Positions 52,483-62,387 of a stretch of DNA of 64,000 bases are shown here, in pieces. This stretch comes from Anaerocolumna sp. AGMB13025 (lineage in GTDB: Bacteria > Bacillota > Clostridia > Lachnospirales > Lachnospiraceae). The stretch lies in the NCBI RefSeq assembly GCF_029689925.1, contig NZ_CP121445.1, positions 1,295,001-1,359,000 of the forward strand. The letters are read 5' to 3'. The notes under the pieces are model-generated. The model worked only from the letters and a program-made list of their open reading frames with translations, did not search any database and was not told the origin of the DNA. How positions within the stretch are numbered: the first letter of the stretch is position 1; each line of letters starts with the position of its first letter. The position numbers were made by a program, and so were the translations under genes.

Positions 52483-52664
52483 TCATATATTTAAATAATC
52501 CCAAATTCTTGTAAAGTACTCACGCCGCCTTATTTCCCATTTCTCAGAAATTAATTCCCTCAATCTTTCCGTATAATGATTAATATTTCTTCTCTCAGGT
52601 AAAAATATCGAAAACCTTTCTCTCTATACTCCTTAGAATCAGATGTAACAAAGTAAAGGACTAC
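52483..52664 (-). pseudogene. Frameshifted C-terminal gene relic
   Basis: On the minus strand, one frame reads VVLYFVTSDSKEYREKGFRY then FYL, and the neighbouring frame continues ERRNINHYTERLRELISEKW, EIRRREYFTRIWDYLNI and stop. The two fit end to end with a single frameshift near 52600. No start codon or RBS. The family was not recognised. The rest of 52130-52880 holds no other gene; a weak minus-strand terminator-like hairpin lies near 52689-52715. Confidence 0.4.
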
Positions 52665-52886
52665 TTAAGACTCAAATTATAAGCAATAAAAAAACTGCCA
52701 GATCCTTCTGCCAGTTATCACTTATTTTTGCTTAGACTTCATTATACAGCTTAACATATTTTGAAATTAAAGTCTAGTGTTTTTTAAAAAAAACCTTTAT
52801 TATTTAACAGACGGAAGGAGAAAAGATATCAGACACAAATCTCGAACTTAAACCATTAGTTCGCAAAAGACCTATAAGGAGGTATC

Positions 52887-55112
52887 ATGGAAGAATTAAA
52901 GATGCAAGATGGCGGGACAAAACATGAAGAGCTAAGAAGTGAGTGGGAAAAAGAAGAAAAACAATTGAGTCGGTGTTTAGCAGTAATTCAGAAAAATATA
53001 GATGAGAGCATGGCTAAACTAAAGGAAACCCGGGCAGAAACAAAAGAACTTTATGATCACTATCATTCTGACAATCCGGAACTTCATAACGATTTGGTGA
53101 TCGGACTTAGTATGCAATCCCAGATTGAACGCACGTTATATAAGAATCTAGCTGCACAAAAGAAACCATTTTTTGGAAGAATTGATTATGTGGAACATAG
53201 TGGAGGCGTTGTTTTAAGTAATGAAACCCCGGAGGATAAAAACTTTTCCCTCTATATTGGAAAGAATGGTATCAGTAAAAGCACCACGGAGATGATTATC
53301 ATTGACTGGAGAGCACCGGTATCCAGTGTATATTATGACAGCGATGTGGGAGAAAGTTCCTATCTGTCGCCCTATGGTGAACCAATTTATGTCAGTCTTA
53401 ATCTAAAACGTACCTTTGAGATTTCGGACAGTAAACTGGTGGATTTTTACGACACGGATGTTATTGCAAATGATGAGTTTTTAACTAAATATCTTGGCAA
53501 AAACAAAGAAGTGGTACTTGGTGAAATCATAGCCACCATTCAGAAAGAACAAAATGAAATAATCAGAGACACGCCCTGGCACAGCGTAATTGTACAGGGG
53601 GTAGCTGGCAGCGGTAAGACAACGGTTGCTATGCATCGGATTTCTTATATCCTTTATAATTATAAAGAAAAGTTCCGCTCTGATGAGTTTTATATTATCG
53701 GCAGCAACAAAATGCTCTTAAATTACATTACCGGAGTACTGCCAAATCTGGATGTTTATAATATCAATCAAATGACCTTAGAGGAATTTTTAATTCAGTT
53801 GCTGGAGGGTGACTTTAACCTGAAAAAAGGAAACTATGTCTTAAGCAGCAGCTTTACCAAATTAAGCAGCCAAAAGCTGACGGACACAGCAGTAGCTTTA
53901 AAGAGATTCAAAGGCTCGATACACTTTATTAAGGCTTTGGAAGTATACTTAAACCAATATGAACAGAATGTCCTTGCGCCTAAAACCATTACTTATCATG
54001 AGAAGGACATATATACGGAGGAAGAAATTCTGGAGTTTCTTTCAATTTTTAAGGATAAGCCGTTACAGGAAAAGATAGATTTGTTAAATAAACGTTTAAT
54101 CAGTAAAGTGCGTCTGGTTAATGAAAAAGAACAGCAGGAAAAAGAATTTATCAATGTTGAGGTCAAAAAATTCAAAGATTATTTTGGGAAAAAACAAAGT
54201 AAAATCAATTTCATGGAGGAGTATTTTAAGTTCTTAAAGGACCTGGCTGAAAACAAAAGTGAATATATAAAGTTGGGATTAGATATACCGGAAACAGAAG
54301 TGATTCATTTGCTTCAAATGAACTTAAGTAATAAAACTCTGGATATTTACGACCTTGGTATGCTGACCTTTATTAAAAAGCGGCTGAAACTTTCCAGGGA
54401 TTTTGAATATGTACGCCATATTATTGTAGATGAGGCACAGGATTTTGGCGTTTCCGTTTTCTATGTGTTAAAACAGTTGTTTAAAGAATGTACTTATACC
54501 ATAATGGGAGATATTACCCAGAATATCCATTACGATACTGGTATGAATGACTGGGAAACCTTAAAGGAGGAGGTATTTTCACTGTCAAAAGATAAGTTTT
54601 ATGTTCTGGCAAAAAGTTACCGTAATACGGTGGAAATATCTGATTACGCAAGTAAAGTATTAAGACAGTGCAGCTTTAAAACGTATGATATTGAACCGAT
54701 TATCAGGCACGGTAAAGAAGTTATGGTAACTAAGGCAGACAAGGAAGAGGATATGCTAAAAAAGACAGTGGATACGATTAAAGGCAATTTAAAGGGAGGT
54801 TATACCACCATTGCCGTAATCTGCCGGACAATAGAGGAAACCAGAGAGGTCTATGGACTTTTGGATCCGTATGTAACGGTTACACCTCTTAAGGAGGATA
54901 TGGATGAAATGAACTTTACCAATGGTGTTATGGTACTTCCAATCCATATGACAAAGGGTCTGGAATTTGACTCTGTAATTCTGTGGAATCCTGATGAAGA
55001 ACGCTATCAGGCCAGTGATGGGGATGCTAAGTTATTATATGTTGCAATTACCAGAGCTTTGCATGAACTTAATATTATTTATCAGGGTAATCTGGCAAAG
55101 TTACTGCGATAA
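52887..55112 (+). CDS. helD: HelD-like superfamily 1 helicase (RNA polymerase recycling)
   Basis: A 741-residue ATPase. The N-terminal coiled coil (about 10-70, WEKEEKQLSRCLAVIQKNID) and the segment PFFGRIDY...YIGKNGISK...IIDWRAPVSSVYYD are hallmarks of HelD, which removes stalled RNA polymerase. Walker A is GVAGSGKTTVAMHR (about 237-250); VDEAQDF (about 513-519), TKGLEFDSVILWNPD and VAITRALHEL are the UvrD-type motifs. RBS ataaggaggtatc. Clostridia often have several HelD copies; some protect against rifampicin, and an RPH-like gene lies 5 kb upstream. Confidence 0.92.
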   Translation: MEELKMQDGGTKHEELRSEWEKEEKQLSRCLAVIQKNIDESMAKLKETRAETKELYDHYHSDNPELHNDLVIGLSMQSQIERTLYKNLAAQKKPFFGRIDYVEHSGGVVLSNETPEDKNFSLYIGKNGISKSTTEMIIIDWRAPVSSVYYDSDVGESSYLSPYGEPIYVSLNLKRTFEISDSKLVDFYDTDVIANDEFLTKYLGKNKEVVLGEIIATIQKEQNEIIRDTPWHSVIVQGVAGSGKTTVAMHRISYILYNYKEKFRSDEFYIIGSNKMLLNYITGVLPNLDVYNINQMTLEEFLIQLLEGDFNLKKGNYVLSSSFTKLSSQKLTDTAVALKRFKGSIHFIKALEVYLNQYEQNVLAPKTITYHEKDIYTEEEILEFLSIFKDKPLQEKIDLLNKRLISKVRLVNEKEQQEKEFINVEVKKFKDYFGKKQSKINFMEEYFKFLKDLAENKSEYIKLGLDIPETEVIHLLQMNLSNKTLDIYDLGMLTFIKKRLKLSRDFEYVRHIIVDEAQDFGVSVFYVLKQLFKECTYTIMGDITQNIHYDTGMNDWETLKEEVFSLSKDKFYVLAKSYRNTVEISDYASKVLRQCSFKTYDIEPIIRHGKEVMVTKADKEEDMLKKTVDTIKGNLKGGYTTIAVICRTIEETREVYGLLDPYVTVTPLKEDMDEMNFTNGVMVLPIHMTKGLEFDSVILWNPDEERYQASDGDAKLLYVAITRALHELNIIYQGNLAKLLR

Positions 55113-55160
55113 TCCACTTATGGTATTTCGCAAAAGTATATTAATATTTTTATGGAAGTA

Positions 55161-55215
55161 ATGCCACCTTCTTGGTGAGGTATTAGATGAATACTCTTAT
55201 CAGGAAGGTGGTTTT
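55161..55215 (+). terminator. Terminator after helD
   Basis: GCCACCTTCT (55163-55172) pairs with AGGAAGGTGG (55202-55211), with inner GTATTAGATGAATAC, followed by TTTT. Confidence 0.75.
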
Positions 55216-55270
55216 CGCTTACTTAGTTATTCGGCTTATATGTTTACTCCAAAAGATATAAAACAATAAT

Positions 55271-55321
55271 TGATATATCATAACTAATATGATATGATAA
55301 AAACGGGAATATGATATATCA
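55271..55321 (+). promoter_or_regulatory. Operator-like TGATATATCA palindromes before the GH42-like gene
   Basis: TGATATATCA at 55271-55280 and 55312-55321, with a partial ATGATATGAT between. The same 10-bp palindrome recurs at 61125 and 61278 near the regulator and ABC genes, pointing to one regulator. Confidence 0.65.
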
Positions 55322-55444
55322 AACTCAAAAACTGAGAATCGTGTTTTTACAGATTGGATAGCAATTTATAAAACGATAATTTTTATTTATCGAAAGTATC
55401 CAAAGGAACAAGACAGTTGGATGTTTATGGAAAGGAGATTAATT

Positions 55445-57328
55445 ATGGGTGAAATAGTAGTATGCGGCATACCTTTTGAAAAAGAAAGGGATGAAGTGGT
55501 AAAAGCACTGAATTATGTAAAGGAACACGGGTTTAGCGCAGTACAGATTTATGTTTACTGGAGGGACTTTGAACCGGAGGTTCGCGGAGAATTTAAGTGG
55601 GCACCTTATGACAGCCAGGTAAAGTTATTACAGGAGGCGGGACTTAAGTTTGTACCCTTTATCTTAATGGGACCGAAATACGCGGCTCCGGACTGGTGGC
55701 TGCAAAGTGATTTACATAAAGATCTGGTTTGCTTGGAACATAAGAAGGCAAACCCTATTGAGTCTGTCTGGAATCCTGATTTCCTGACAGAAATAGACCG
55801 GGTATTAAAAGCATTTGCAGAGCATTATCTGCCCTGGGATATAGTAGAGAGTATTCAACCCGGTATATGCGGAGATTATGGCGAAGCAATCTTTCCTGTA
55901 GTCGGAAACTGGCCGGGGGATTATCATACCCACAGAGGTTTCTGGTGCGGCGGTGAAGATGCCGTTGCTTCTTTCAGGGCTGCAATGACAGACAGGTACG
56001 GAGATATTGAGGTGCTAAATAAAGCCTGGCGTACCAATTATGAATCCTTTGAAAAAGTTAAGCCTTTCCTTCGTGTGTATATGCCAAGCCGTACAGCTTA
56101 CATGGATTTCCTGTTATGGTATCACAAATCAATGACAGATTATGCCCAGTTCTGGATGAAAGCCTGCAGAGAGCATTTTCCGGATACACCGGTTTATCTT
56201 TGCACCGGAGGAATTGAAGAACCAGAACACGGCTCCTCTTTCTCAGATCAGGCGAAAATTACAGCAAAGTACCAGGGCGGTATCCGCTTAACCAATGAAG
56301 GCAATAATTTCTATGAAAATGTATATCTGACCATACATATGCATAGCGCCTGTGAATTTTACGGCTCCTATATGGGACTGGAACCCGTTGGCCCTATTCT
56401 TCCAAAAGGTGTTGCAGTCCGTATGTACGGAAGTGCAGCTTATGGTAACCGCCAGGTGTTCCATTACTACGGCAATCTGATGGAGAAGGGAGTGGAAAAC
56501 GGCGGTGGAAATTACGTAAAAGAGCATCAGGACTTAATAAAGGAAAGAAAAACAAACCAGAGTATAACATTTTTCTGGCCTTTAGATGAAGCACTTCTTG
56601 GTGGAACACCTATACCGGACAGTATCCGTGCTTCCATCTGTGCAATACGGAAAAATTATATGATTAATGCAGCCGATGAGCAGATGATTTTAGACGGTGC
56701 ACTAAAGAACAGCCGTGTCCTTGTTATGTTAGATACCCATGTTACGAGAGCGGAAGTGTTGAATAAGATTGCAGAATGGGTTGGTAAAGGCGGCATACTC
56801 TTAAGCAACTGTCATCCCCATGACCTGGAAGATCAGGCAGTTCCGGAATTTGAGAAAGTGTTCGGCATGAAGGAGGAATCAGAGGAAGTTTGGGGTCACA
56901 GTGAATATTTCGTACAAGCACTGCCCTGGATGAAAAAACTGGAAACCCTGGAAAGACAGCATTCTATGATTGCCTGGAACAAACTGGACAATTCTGTTAT
57001 TCCTCTAATGAAGAATAAAGAGCGCAAACACGGAGCTGTTATGACAAAAGAAGCATTCTGTTCCTTTGCCAACCCTTACGGCAAAGGAGTGGGAATCTAC
57101 TTTGCGGCACCTCTTGATCTGAATGCCGAAGAAGATGCTATTTGGACGCCGTCACCGGCATTTGCTTACCTTTTGGAGGATTGCTGCAGACAATTCGGCA
57201 ATATGGAACCTATGATATTACTGGAGAAGAATCCTGCTTATCCTGCCTCCGTCAGCCAGATTGCCAAAACTTTGATAGACGGCAGAGAGCTGGTTTTATA
57301 TGAAGACGGCAGTATCAGAGAAGAATAA
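55445..57328 (+). CDS. GH42/GH14-like glycoside hydrolase
   Basis: A 627-residue intracellular enzyme. The N-terminal TIM barrel (about 1-390) has GFSAVQIYVYWRDFEP, KFVPFILMGPKYAAPDWW, ICGDYGEAIFP (probable acid/base Glu) and LTNEGNNFYENVYLTIH; the later part (about 410-610) looks like the class I amidotransferase-like trimerisation domain of GH42 beta-galactosidases (VLVMLDTHVTRAEVLNKIAEWVGKGG in parts). NCBI-style names for such proteins vary between family 14 and beta-galactosidase. ATG 55445 is used because of the RBS AAAGGAGATTAATT; ATG 55421/55427 lack one. It heads the sugar locus with the GH3 gene. Confidence 0.72.
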   Translation: MGEIVVCGIPFEKERDEVVKALNYVKEHGFSAVQIYVYWRDFEPEVRGEFKWAPYDSQVKLLQEAGLKFVPFILMGPKYAAPDWWLQSDLHKDLVCLEHKKANPIESVWNPDFLTEIDRVLKAFAEHYLPWDIVESIQPGICGDYGEAIFPVVGNWPGDYHTHRGFWCGGEDAVASFRAAMTDRYGDIEVLNKAWRTNYESFEKVKPFLRVYMPSRTAYMDFLLWYHKSMTDYAQFWMKACREHFPDTPVYLCTGGIEEPEHGSSFSDQAKITAKYQGGIRLTNEGNNFYENVYLTIHMHSACEFYGSYMGLEPVGPILPKGVAVRMYGSAAYGNRQVFHYYGNLMEKGVENGGGNYVKEHQDLIKERKTNQSITFFWPLDEALLGGTPIPDSIRASICAIRKNYMINAADEQMILDGALKNSRVLVMLDTHVTRAEVLNKIAEWVGKGGILLSNCHPHDLEDQAVPEFEKVFGMKEESEEVWGHSEYFVQALPWMKKLETLERQHSMIAWNKLDNSVIPLMKNKERKHGAVMTKEAFCSFANPYGKGVGIYFAAPLDLNAEEDAIWTPSPAFAYLLEDCCRQFGNMEPMILLEKNPAYPASVSQIAKTLIDGRELVLYEDGSIREE

Positions 57329-57524
57329 AAAAGGGTCTATTCGAAAATAGTTACCAGGAACAAGATAAAAGGTAACATATAAAAGTATATAGATAAAAGC
57401 AAAAAGATATAAAATAAAGATACAACAAAAAAGATATAACAAAAAAGAAACAAAAGGTATAAGCTAAACAAAAATTAAAAGAAATAGAAAAAATAAGTGA
57501 AAAAGAATATGTAAATAAAGGTTA
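57329..57524 (+). other. A-rich intergenic spacer
   Basis: About 195 nt dominated by A and AAAGATATAA-like words, with AGATATAACAAAAAAG near-repeats. No terminator, promoter or frame is convincing, so the two hydrolase genes may be one transcript. Confidence 0.4.
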
Positions 57525-57554
57525 ATGGAAGTGAAAAAGGAGAATAGAGGAAGA

Positions 57555-59672
57555 ATGAAGAAATATTACGACAGAACAGAAGAATTCAGGGAAAGGGCAG
57601 CTGAACTGGTATCCAAAATGACCCTGGAAGAAAAAGTATTTCAGACGTTACATACAGCGCCTGCAATTGAACGTCTGGGGGTGAAATCCTACAATTGGTG
57701 GAATGAAGCTCTGCACGGCGTAGCAAGAGCCGGGGTAGCAACGATTTTTCCACAGGCGATCGGACTTGCTGCTTCTTTTGATGAAGATCTGCTTTATGAA
57801 GTTGCTGATGCCATCTCTACAGAAGGTCGTGCAAAATTCAATATGCAGCAAAAATTTGAGGACAGGGATATATATAAAGGGTTAACATTTTGGGCTCCTA
57901 ATGTTAATATATTCCGTGATCCCAGATGGGGAAGAGGACATGAAACCTTCGGTGAAGACCCTTATCTTACATCAACTCTTGCGGTGAAATACATTAACGG
58001 TATGCAAGGAGACGGTGAGTTTATGAAGGTAGCCGCCTGTGCCAAGCATTTTGCCGTACACTCAGGACCGGAAAACATCCGCCATGAATTTAATGCAGAA
58101 GTTTCAGAACAGGATCTTCGTGAAACCTATCTTCCGGCTTTTAAAGCCAGCGTAAAAGAAGCTCATGTAGAAGCAGTTATGGGTGCTTATAACCGTGTAA
58201 ACGGGGAACCCTGCTGCGGCAGTAAGACTCTTCTTACGGATATACTAAGAGGCGAATGGGGTTTTGAAGGACATGTGACTTCGGATTGCGGTGCTATTGC
58301 GGATTTTCATGAACGCCATAGAGTAACGGACGGACCAGTGCAGTCGGCAGCTATGGCCGTGGATAACGGCTGTGATCTTAACTGCGGTAAAATGTTTTTC
58401 TATCTTACAAAAGCAGTGGAAGACGGGCTTCTTGCAGAAGAAAAGCTTGATGAAGCAGTAACCAGGCTTTTTGTTGCCAGGATGAAATTGGGATTATTTG
58501 AAGAAAAAGATGCGATGCCTTATAAATCAATTGATTATACCAGTGTTGATTCCCAAAAAATGAGAGAGCTTAATTTGGAAACTTCCAAGAGAACCTTAGT
58601 GCTTTTAAAGAATGAGAACAATTTGCTTCCTCTTAAAAAAGAAAAGATTAAAACCATTGGTATAATCGGACCTAACGCCAATAGCCGCAATGCATTAGTA
58701 GGTAATTATGAAGGCACCTCCTCAAGATATGTAACAGTACTTGAAGGTATTCAGGACTATCTGGGCGAGGAAGTAAATGTAAGATACTCAGAAGGCTGCC
58801 ACTTGTACATGGAACATGTCAGCGATTTCGGCCTGGTTAACGACCGTATTTCTGAGGTTAAAGCAGTCTGCGAAGAAAGTGATATCGTCATTGCCTGCTT
58901 TGGTCTGGATGCAGGAATTGAAGGGGAAGAAGGTGATCCAAATAATAAATACGCCAGCGGCGATAAAACCAGCCTCGAATTACCGGGTATCCAGAAAATG
59001 GTACTGAACACCATTGCAGAAAGCGGTAAACCGGTTGTTTTAGTATTGTTATCCGGAAGCTCCCTGGCAGTGGAAGAAGAGAAAATCCCGGCAATCCTGC
59101 AAGCCTGGTATCCGGGAGCCCAGGGTGGTCGTGCAATCGCAGAAATTTTATTCGGCGAGCAGTCTCCGGAAGGCAAATTGCCGGTAACCTTCTACCGGTC
59201 AACAGAGGATCTGCCCGAATTTACAGATTATTCCATGAAAAACAGAACCTACCGTTATATGGAGAAAGCTGCTTTATATCCTTTCGGATATGGATTATCT
59301 TATACTAGCTTTTCTCTGGAGCAGGTAGAAGTAATTAACTCGGAGAGTAAAGAAGGCGCTATTGTAAAAGCGCTAATAACCAATCGCGGAGCCTTAAAGG
59401 GAGCTGAAACCCTGCAGATTTATATAAAAGCTCCGTATGTATCCGCACCGAAATATCAGTTAAAAGGACTGAAAAAGGTAAGGTTACTTCCCGGTGAGTC
59501 AAAGCAGGTAGAAATAAAACTAAACAAAGATGCATTTGGTATATTCAATGAAGCTGGCGAAAGCATACTTTGTGATGGCGAATACAAGATTTATATTGGA
59601 TTTAACCAGCCAGATGAGAGAAGTATCAATCTGACCGGTCATACTCCGGTGTGTAAAGTAATTACACTTTAA
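57555..59672 (+). CDS. GH3 beta-glucosidase/beta-xylosidase
   Basis: A 705-residue glycosidase (715 if started at ATG 57525; GAGGAAGA before ATG 57555 favours the shorter). Domain order is GH3 barrel (about 20-320, FWAPNVNIFRDPRWGRGHETFGEDPYL in parts, KHFAVHSGPENIRHEF), alpha/beta sandwich (about 340-560, GIEGEEGD with the acid/base loop) and fibronectin-III-like domain (about 590-690). The nucleophile is the Asp of VTSDCGAI (residue 244). The NWWNEALHGVARAG start is typical of xylosidase-like GH3. No signal peptide, so it acts on imported oligosaccharides. Confidence 0.93.
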   Translation: MKKYYDRTEEFRERAAELVSKMTLEEKVFQTLHTAPAIERLGVKSYNWWNEALHGVARAGVATIFPQAIGLAASFDEDLLYEVADAISTEGRAKFNMQQKFEDRDIYKGLTFWAPNVNIFRDPRWGRGHETFGEDPYLTSTLAVKYINGMQGDGEFMKVAACAKHFAVHSGPENIRHEFNAEVSEQDLRETYLPAFKASVKEAHVEAVMGAYNRVNGEPCCGSKTLLTDILRGEWGFEGHVTSDCGAIADFHERHRVTDGPVQSAAMAVDNGCDLNCGKMFFYLTKAVEDGLLAEEKLDEAVTRLFVARMKLGLFEEKDAMPYKSIDYTSVDSQKMRELNLETSKRTLVLLKNENNLLPLKKEKIKTIGIIGPNANSRNALVGNYEGTSSRYVTVLEGIQDYLGEEVNVRYSEGCHLYMEHVSDFGLVNDRISEVKAVCEESDIVIACFGLDAGIEGEEGDPNNKYASGDKTSLELPGIQKMVLNTIAESGKPVVLVLLSGSSLAVEEEKIPAILQAWYPGAQGGRAIAEILFGEQSPEGKLPVTFYRSTEDLPEFTDYSMKNRTYRYMEKAALYPFGYGLSYTSFSLEQVEVINSESKEGAIVKALITNRGALKGAETLQIYIKAPYVSAPKYQLKGLKKVRLLPGESKQVEIKLNKDAFGIFNEAGESILCDGEYKIYIGFNQPDERSINLTGHTPVCKVITL

Positions 59673-59716
59673 TGCTTATTGATTGTTTCAATAAAACAGA
59701 TAATTAAATCTAAATA

Positions 59717-59759
59717 GGACTTGATATTGGGAGTTGTATAAACTCTGTATATCAAGTCC
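59717..59759. terminator. Hairpin between GH3 and the convergent regulator gene
   Basis: GGACTTGATAT (59717-59727) and ATATCAAGTCC (59749-59759) are exact complements. T-rich bases follow on the plus side. Confidence 0.75.
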
Positions 59760-59819
59760 ATTTTAAGGAAAAATTATAATGAAATTACCATAAAATTACT
59801 AAATAAGCCATTAACCCCC

Positions 59820-60992
59820 CTATTGAGAGGGAGGCAATGTGGAACCACGCACAATTAATTTAACTGGAACAGCGCTTTTTTGAACCGGATAGCCAGGGTC
59901 TTTTAAAGAGGATAATAAAATCTGGCTGATCTGTTTGCCGATTTCGGGAAAATCCTGACTTACGGTGGTGATACCCATTTCAGTTTTCTGTGCCCAAACG
60001 GTATTATCAAAACCGCAAATGCTAAGATCTTCCGGTACTCTGATGTTTAATTCCTTGCAGGCCCAGATTACGGAATAAGCTACCTGGTCATTTTCTGTTT
60101 CAATGGCTGTAACACCGTTAGAGTATAATCGGCTGATTACAGAATTTAACTGAGGGATGCTGGTGTGGGAGATAGCAGTATGTTCCGTTAAAAACCCAAG
60201 GCCGCTTGCAACATTGTCCATATTCACCGATATACTGTGTTTGCGGAGAGTGTGGATGAATCCGCCGAAACGGTCGCGGACAGAAGACGTTTCATCAATG
60301 GATGCATTAGATAAAAAGGCAATCTTTTTGTGACCAAGTGAAATAAGGTGTTCCGTTAACAGCTTACCGCCTTCAAAGTTATCCGATACCACGTTATGAA
60401 TATAAGAACAATCATTGGTTTTATCGATGATAACAACTGGCTTTCCGTTGATTACAAAATTGTTTAAAAGATCTAAATAAATTTTGTTGCTTTTCGGGTA
60501 ATATACTATACCGGCAATGTTCTGCTCCAATAACTGACGGATCGTGTATTTTTCCTTGGAAGCGTTCTCACTGGTGATATAGATCCCCATAAAATATCCT
60601 GCTTTATTAAGGCTGGTACTGACTTCCGTCACCGTATCGATTAAACCGCCCTTTGCTGTATCAAAAGGAAGTAAAAAGGCGAAGGTGTTGGAAGCCTGGG
60701 AAGGGATTGATATATTGGGCTTCTTTGCTGCCGAATCTCTGACTACAAAACTTCCCACACCTCTTTTACGGTATAGGATACCCTGATGCTCCAAATCCGT
60801 AATTGCCCGTTTCGCCGTTATCCTGCTTACCCCGTATTGGAGTGAAAGCTGTTTTTCGGTACAAATTGGCTCATCATAAGAAAAATTACCGCTTTGGATT
60901 ATATTGTAAATGTCATCTATAATAATTTCGTATAAATTTTTTTTTGCCGTCTGATTCGTTTGATTATTGTCATTATTAATGTTTTGATCCAT
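59820..60992 (-). CDS. GntR-LacI hybrid transcriptional regulator (AraR-like)
   Basis: A 390-residue regulator with a GntR winged helix (about residues 20-88: LYEIIIDDIYNIIQSGNF, LSLQYGVSRITAKRAITDLE, GILYRKRGVGSFV) joined to a LacI-type sugar-binding domain (about 105-385: GYFMGIYITSENA, NIAGIVYYPKSN, IIDKTNDCSYIHNVVSDNFEGG, LSICGFDNT). This is the AraR architecture, a repressor released by sugar. It is divergent from the transporter genes, with TGATATATCA-type palindromes in the shared region, and likely controls itself, the transporter and the glycosidases. RBS AAAAGGAGGTGGTATA. Confidence 0.92.
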   Translation of the reverse strand: MDQNINNDNNQTNQTAKKNLYEIIIDDIYNIIQSGNFSYDEPICTEKQLSLQYGVSRITAKRAITDLEHQGILYRKRGVGSFVVRDSAAKKPNISIPSQASNTFAFLLPFDTAKGGLIDTVTEVSTSLNKAGYFMGIYITSENASKEKYTIRQLLEQNIAGIVYYPKSNKIYLDLLNNFVINGKPVVIIDKTNDCSYIHNVVSDNFEGGKLLTEHLISLGHKKIAFLSNASIDETSSVRDRFGGFIHTLRKHSISVNMDNVASGLGFLTEHTAISHTSIPQLNSVISRLYSNGVTAIETENDQVAYSVIWACKELNIRVPEDLSICGFDNTVWAQKTEMGITTVSQDFPEIGKQISQILLSSLKDPGYPVQKSAVPVKLIVRGSTLPPSQ

Positions 60993-61036
60993 TATACCAC
61001 CTCCTTTTATAGGATTATGTATTTCTGTAAATATAG

Positions 61037-61287
61037 TATATCAAAGTTGATATATTGTCAAACATTAGATAAAAAAATGATTTGAAAAATTATTTTACAG
61101 ATTAATAGAAATATATTGACGGTATGATATATCAATAAAAACACTAAAAGCTGAGCAAAAATTAGTAATAAAAGTAAAATATGACGAGAAAATAATGTTA
61201 ATAGTAAAATTAGTATACAATTTAAATAATGATAATTAAAATATTCATTGACATATCATAAAAGATATGTAATAATATGATATATCA
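61037..61287. promoter_or_regulatory. Divergent control region with three operator-like palindromes
   Basis: TATATCAA-AG-TTGATATA at 61037-61054 lies next to the regulator start; TGATATATCA occurs at 61125-61134 and 61278-61287. A promoter for the transporter is seen as TTGACA (61248-61253) with a -10 near 61270-61278 (TAATAA/TAATAT); the last palindrome covers its start point, so binding would repress transcription. Confidence 0.7.
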
Positions 61288-61306
61288 AATGTATGGAGGA
61301 GGCAGC

Positions 61307-62278
61307 TTGAAGAATATGAAATCGAAGGCACAGAAAAATGGAACAGTTAATAAAAAGCACAAGTTACTTGTGGATCTTAAGAATGGGTGGCAGTTATATG
61401 TAATGGCTTTGCCGGCAATCGTATTGCTTTTCCTTTTTGCATACATGCCGATGGCCGGCCTTGTAATTGCTTTTAAACAATATAATTTCAGACAGGGTAT
61501 CTGGGGCAGCGACTGGATGCATCCTTTATTTAAGAACTTTGAGATACTATTTAAGCACAATGATGTAGCAATGGCTGCTATACGTAATACACTCTTGCTT
61601 AATATTTTATTTATCTCAGTCGGTACCATTTTTGCATTGTTACTGGCACTATCCTTAAATGAATTAGCCAATAAGCATTTAAAGAAGATTACTCAGTCAC
61701 TTACGTTTCTCCCATATTTTATATCAACCGTAGTAGTAGGTATATTTGTAAGCGGGCTTTTAGGATATGAAAACGGAACACTTAATAAACTCATTACATC
61801 ATTTGGCGGTGAGAAAGTAGCTTTTTACCAGCATGCAAGTTATTGGCCATTAATTCTGCTTTTGGTTAATATCTGGAAAGGTGCAGGCTACAGTGCGGTT
61901 ATTTATCTTGCAACTTTAAGCGGTATTGATGAATCTTATTATGAAGCAGCACAGATCGACGGCGCCACCAGATGGCAGCAGATCTGGAATATCAGTCTTC
62001 CTCTTATGAGACCAACCGTTGTTGTTATGACATTACTGGCAGTTGGTAAGATTATGAATGCGGATTTCGGTTTGTTCTACAATATAACCGGAGCTATGCC
62101 GACCCTGTACAGCACCACGGACGTATTGGATACATATATATTCAGGGCATTAAGGCAGACAGGAGATATTGCCATATCTTCTGCAACAGGTTTCTTCCAG
62201 TCCACCATATCCTTTGTTCTTGTTATCGTATGTAACTGGCTGGCAAGACGTTATGAAAAGGATGCGGCGTTGTTCTAA
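61307..62278 (+). CDS. Carbohydrate ABC transporter permease, LplB type
   Basis: A 323-residue inner membrane permease with six hydrophobic segments. YVMALPAIVLLFLFAYMPMAG, KQYNFRQGIWGSDWM and the EAA loop YYEAAQIDGATRWQQIWNISLP (in parts, about 220-240) mark the LplB group. The start is TTG 61307, just behind GGAGGAGGCAGC; the upstream ATG at 61277 overlaps the operator. Partner of the next permease; the ATPase of such systems (MsmK-like) is usually encoded elsewhere. Confidence 0.92.
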   Translation: MKNMKSKAQKNGTVNKKHKLLVDLKNGWQLYVMALPAIVLLFLFAYMPMAGLVIAFKQYNFRQGIWGSDWMHPLFKNFEILFKHNDVAMAAIRNTLLLNILFISVGTIFALLLALSLNELANKHLKKITQSLTFLPYFISTVVVGIFVSGLLGYENGTLNKLITSFGGEKVAFYQHASYWPLILLLVNIWKGAGYSAVIYLATLSGIDESYYEAAQIDGATRWQQIWNISLPLMRPTVVVMTLLAVGKIMNADFGLFYNITGAMPTLYSTTDVLDTYIFRALRQTGDIAISSATGFFQSTISFVLVIVCNWLARRYEKDAALF

Positions 62279-62387
62279 AAATTACCTCCTCAATTGTAAT
62301 TCAATGTATTTACAGAAAGAGTTTAATTATCGGTTTGGATTCTGAGGACGATTAACAGAACAATAGAAAATAATGGAGAATAAAAGA

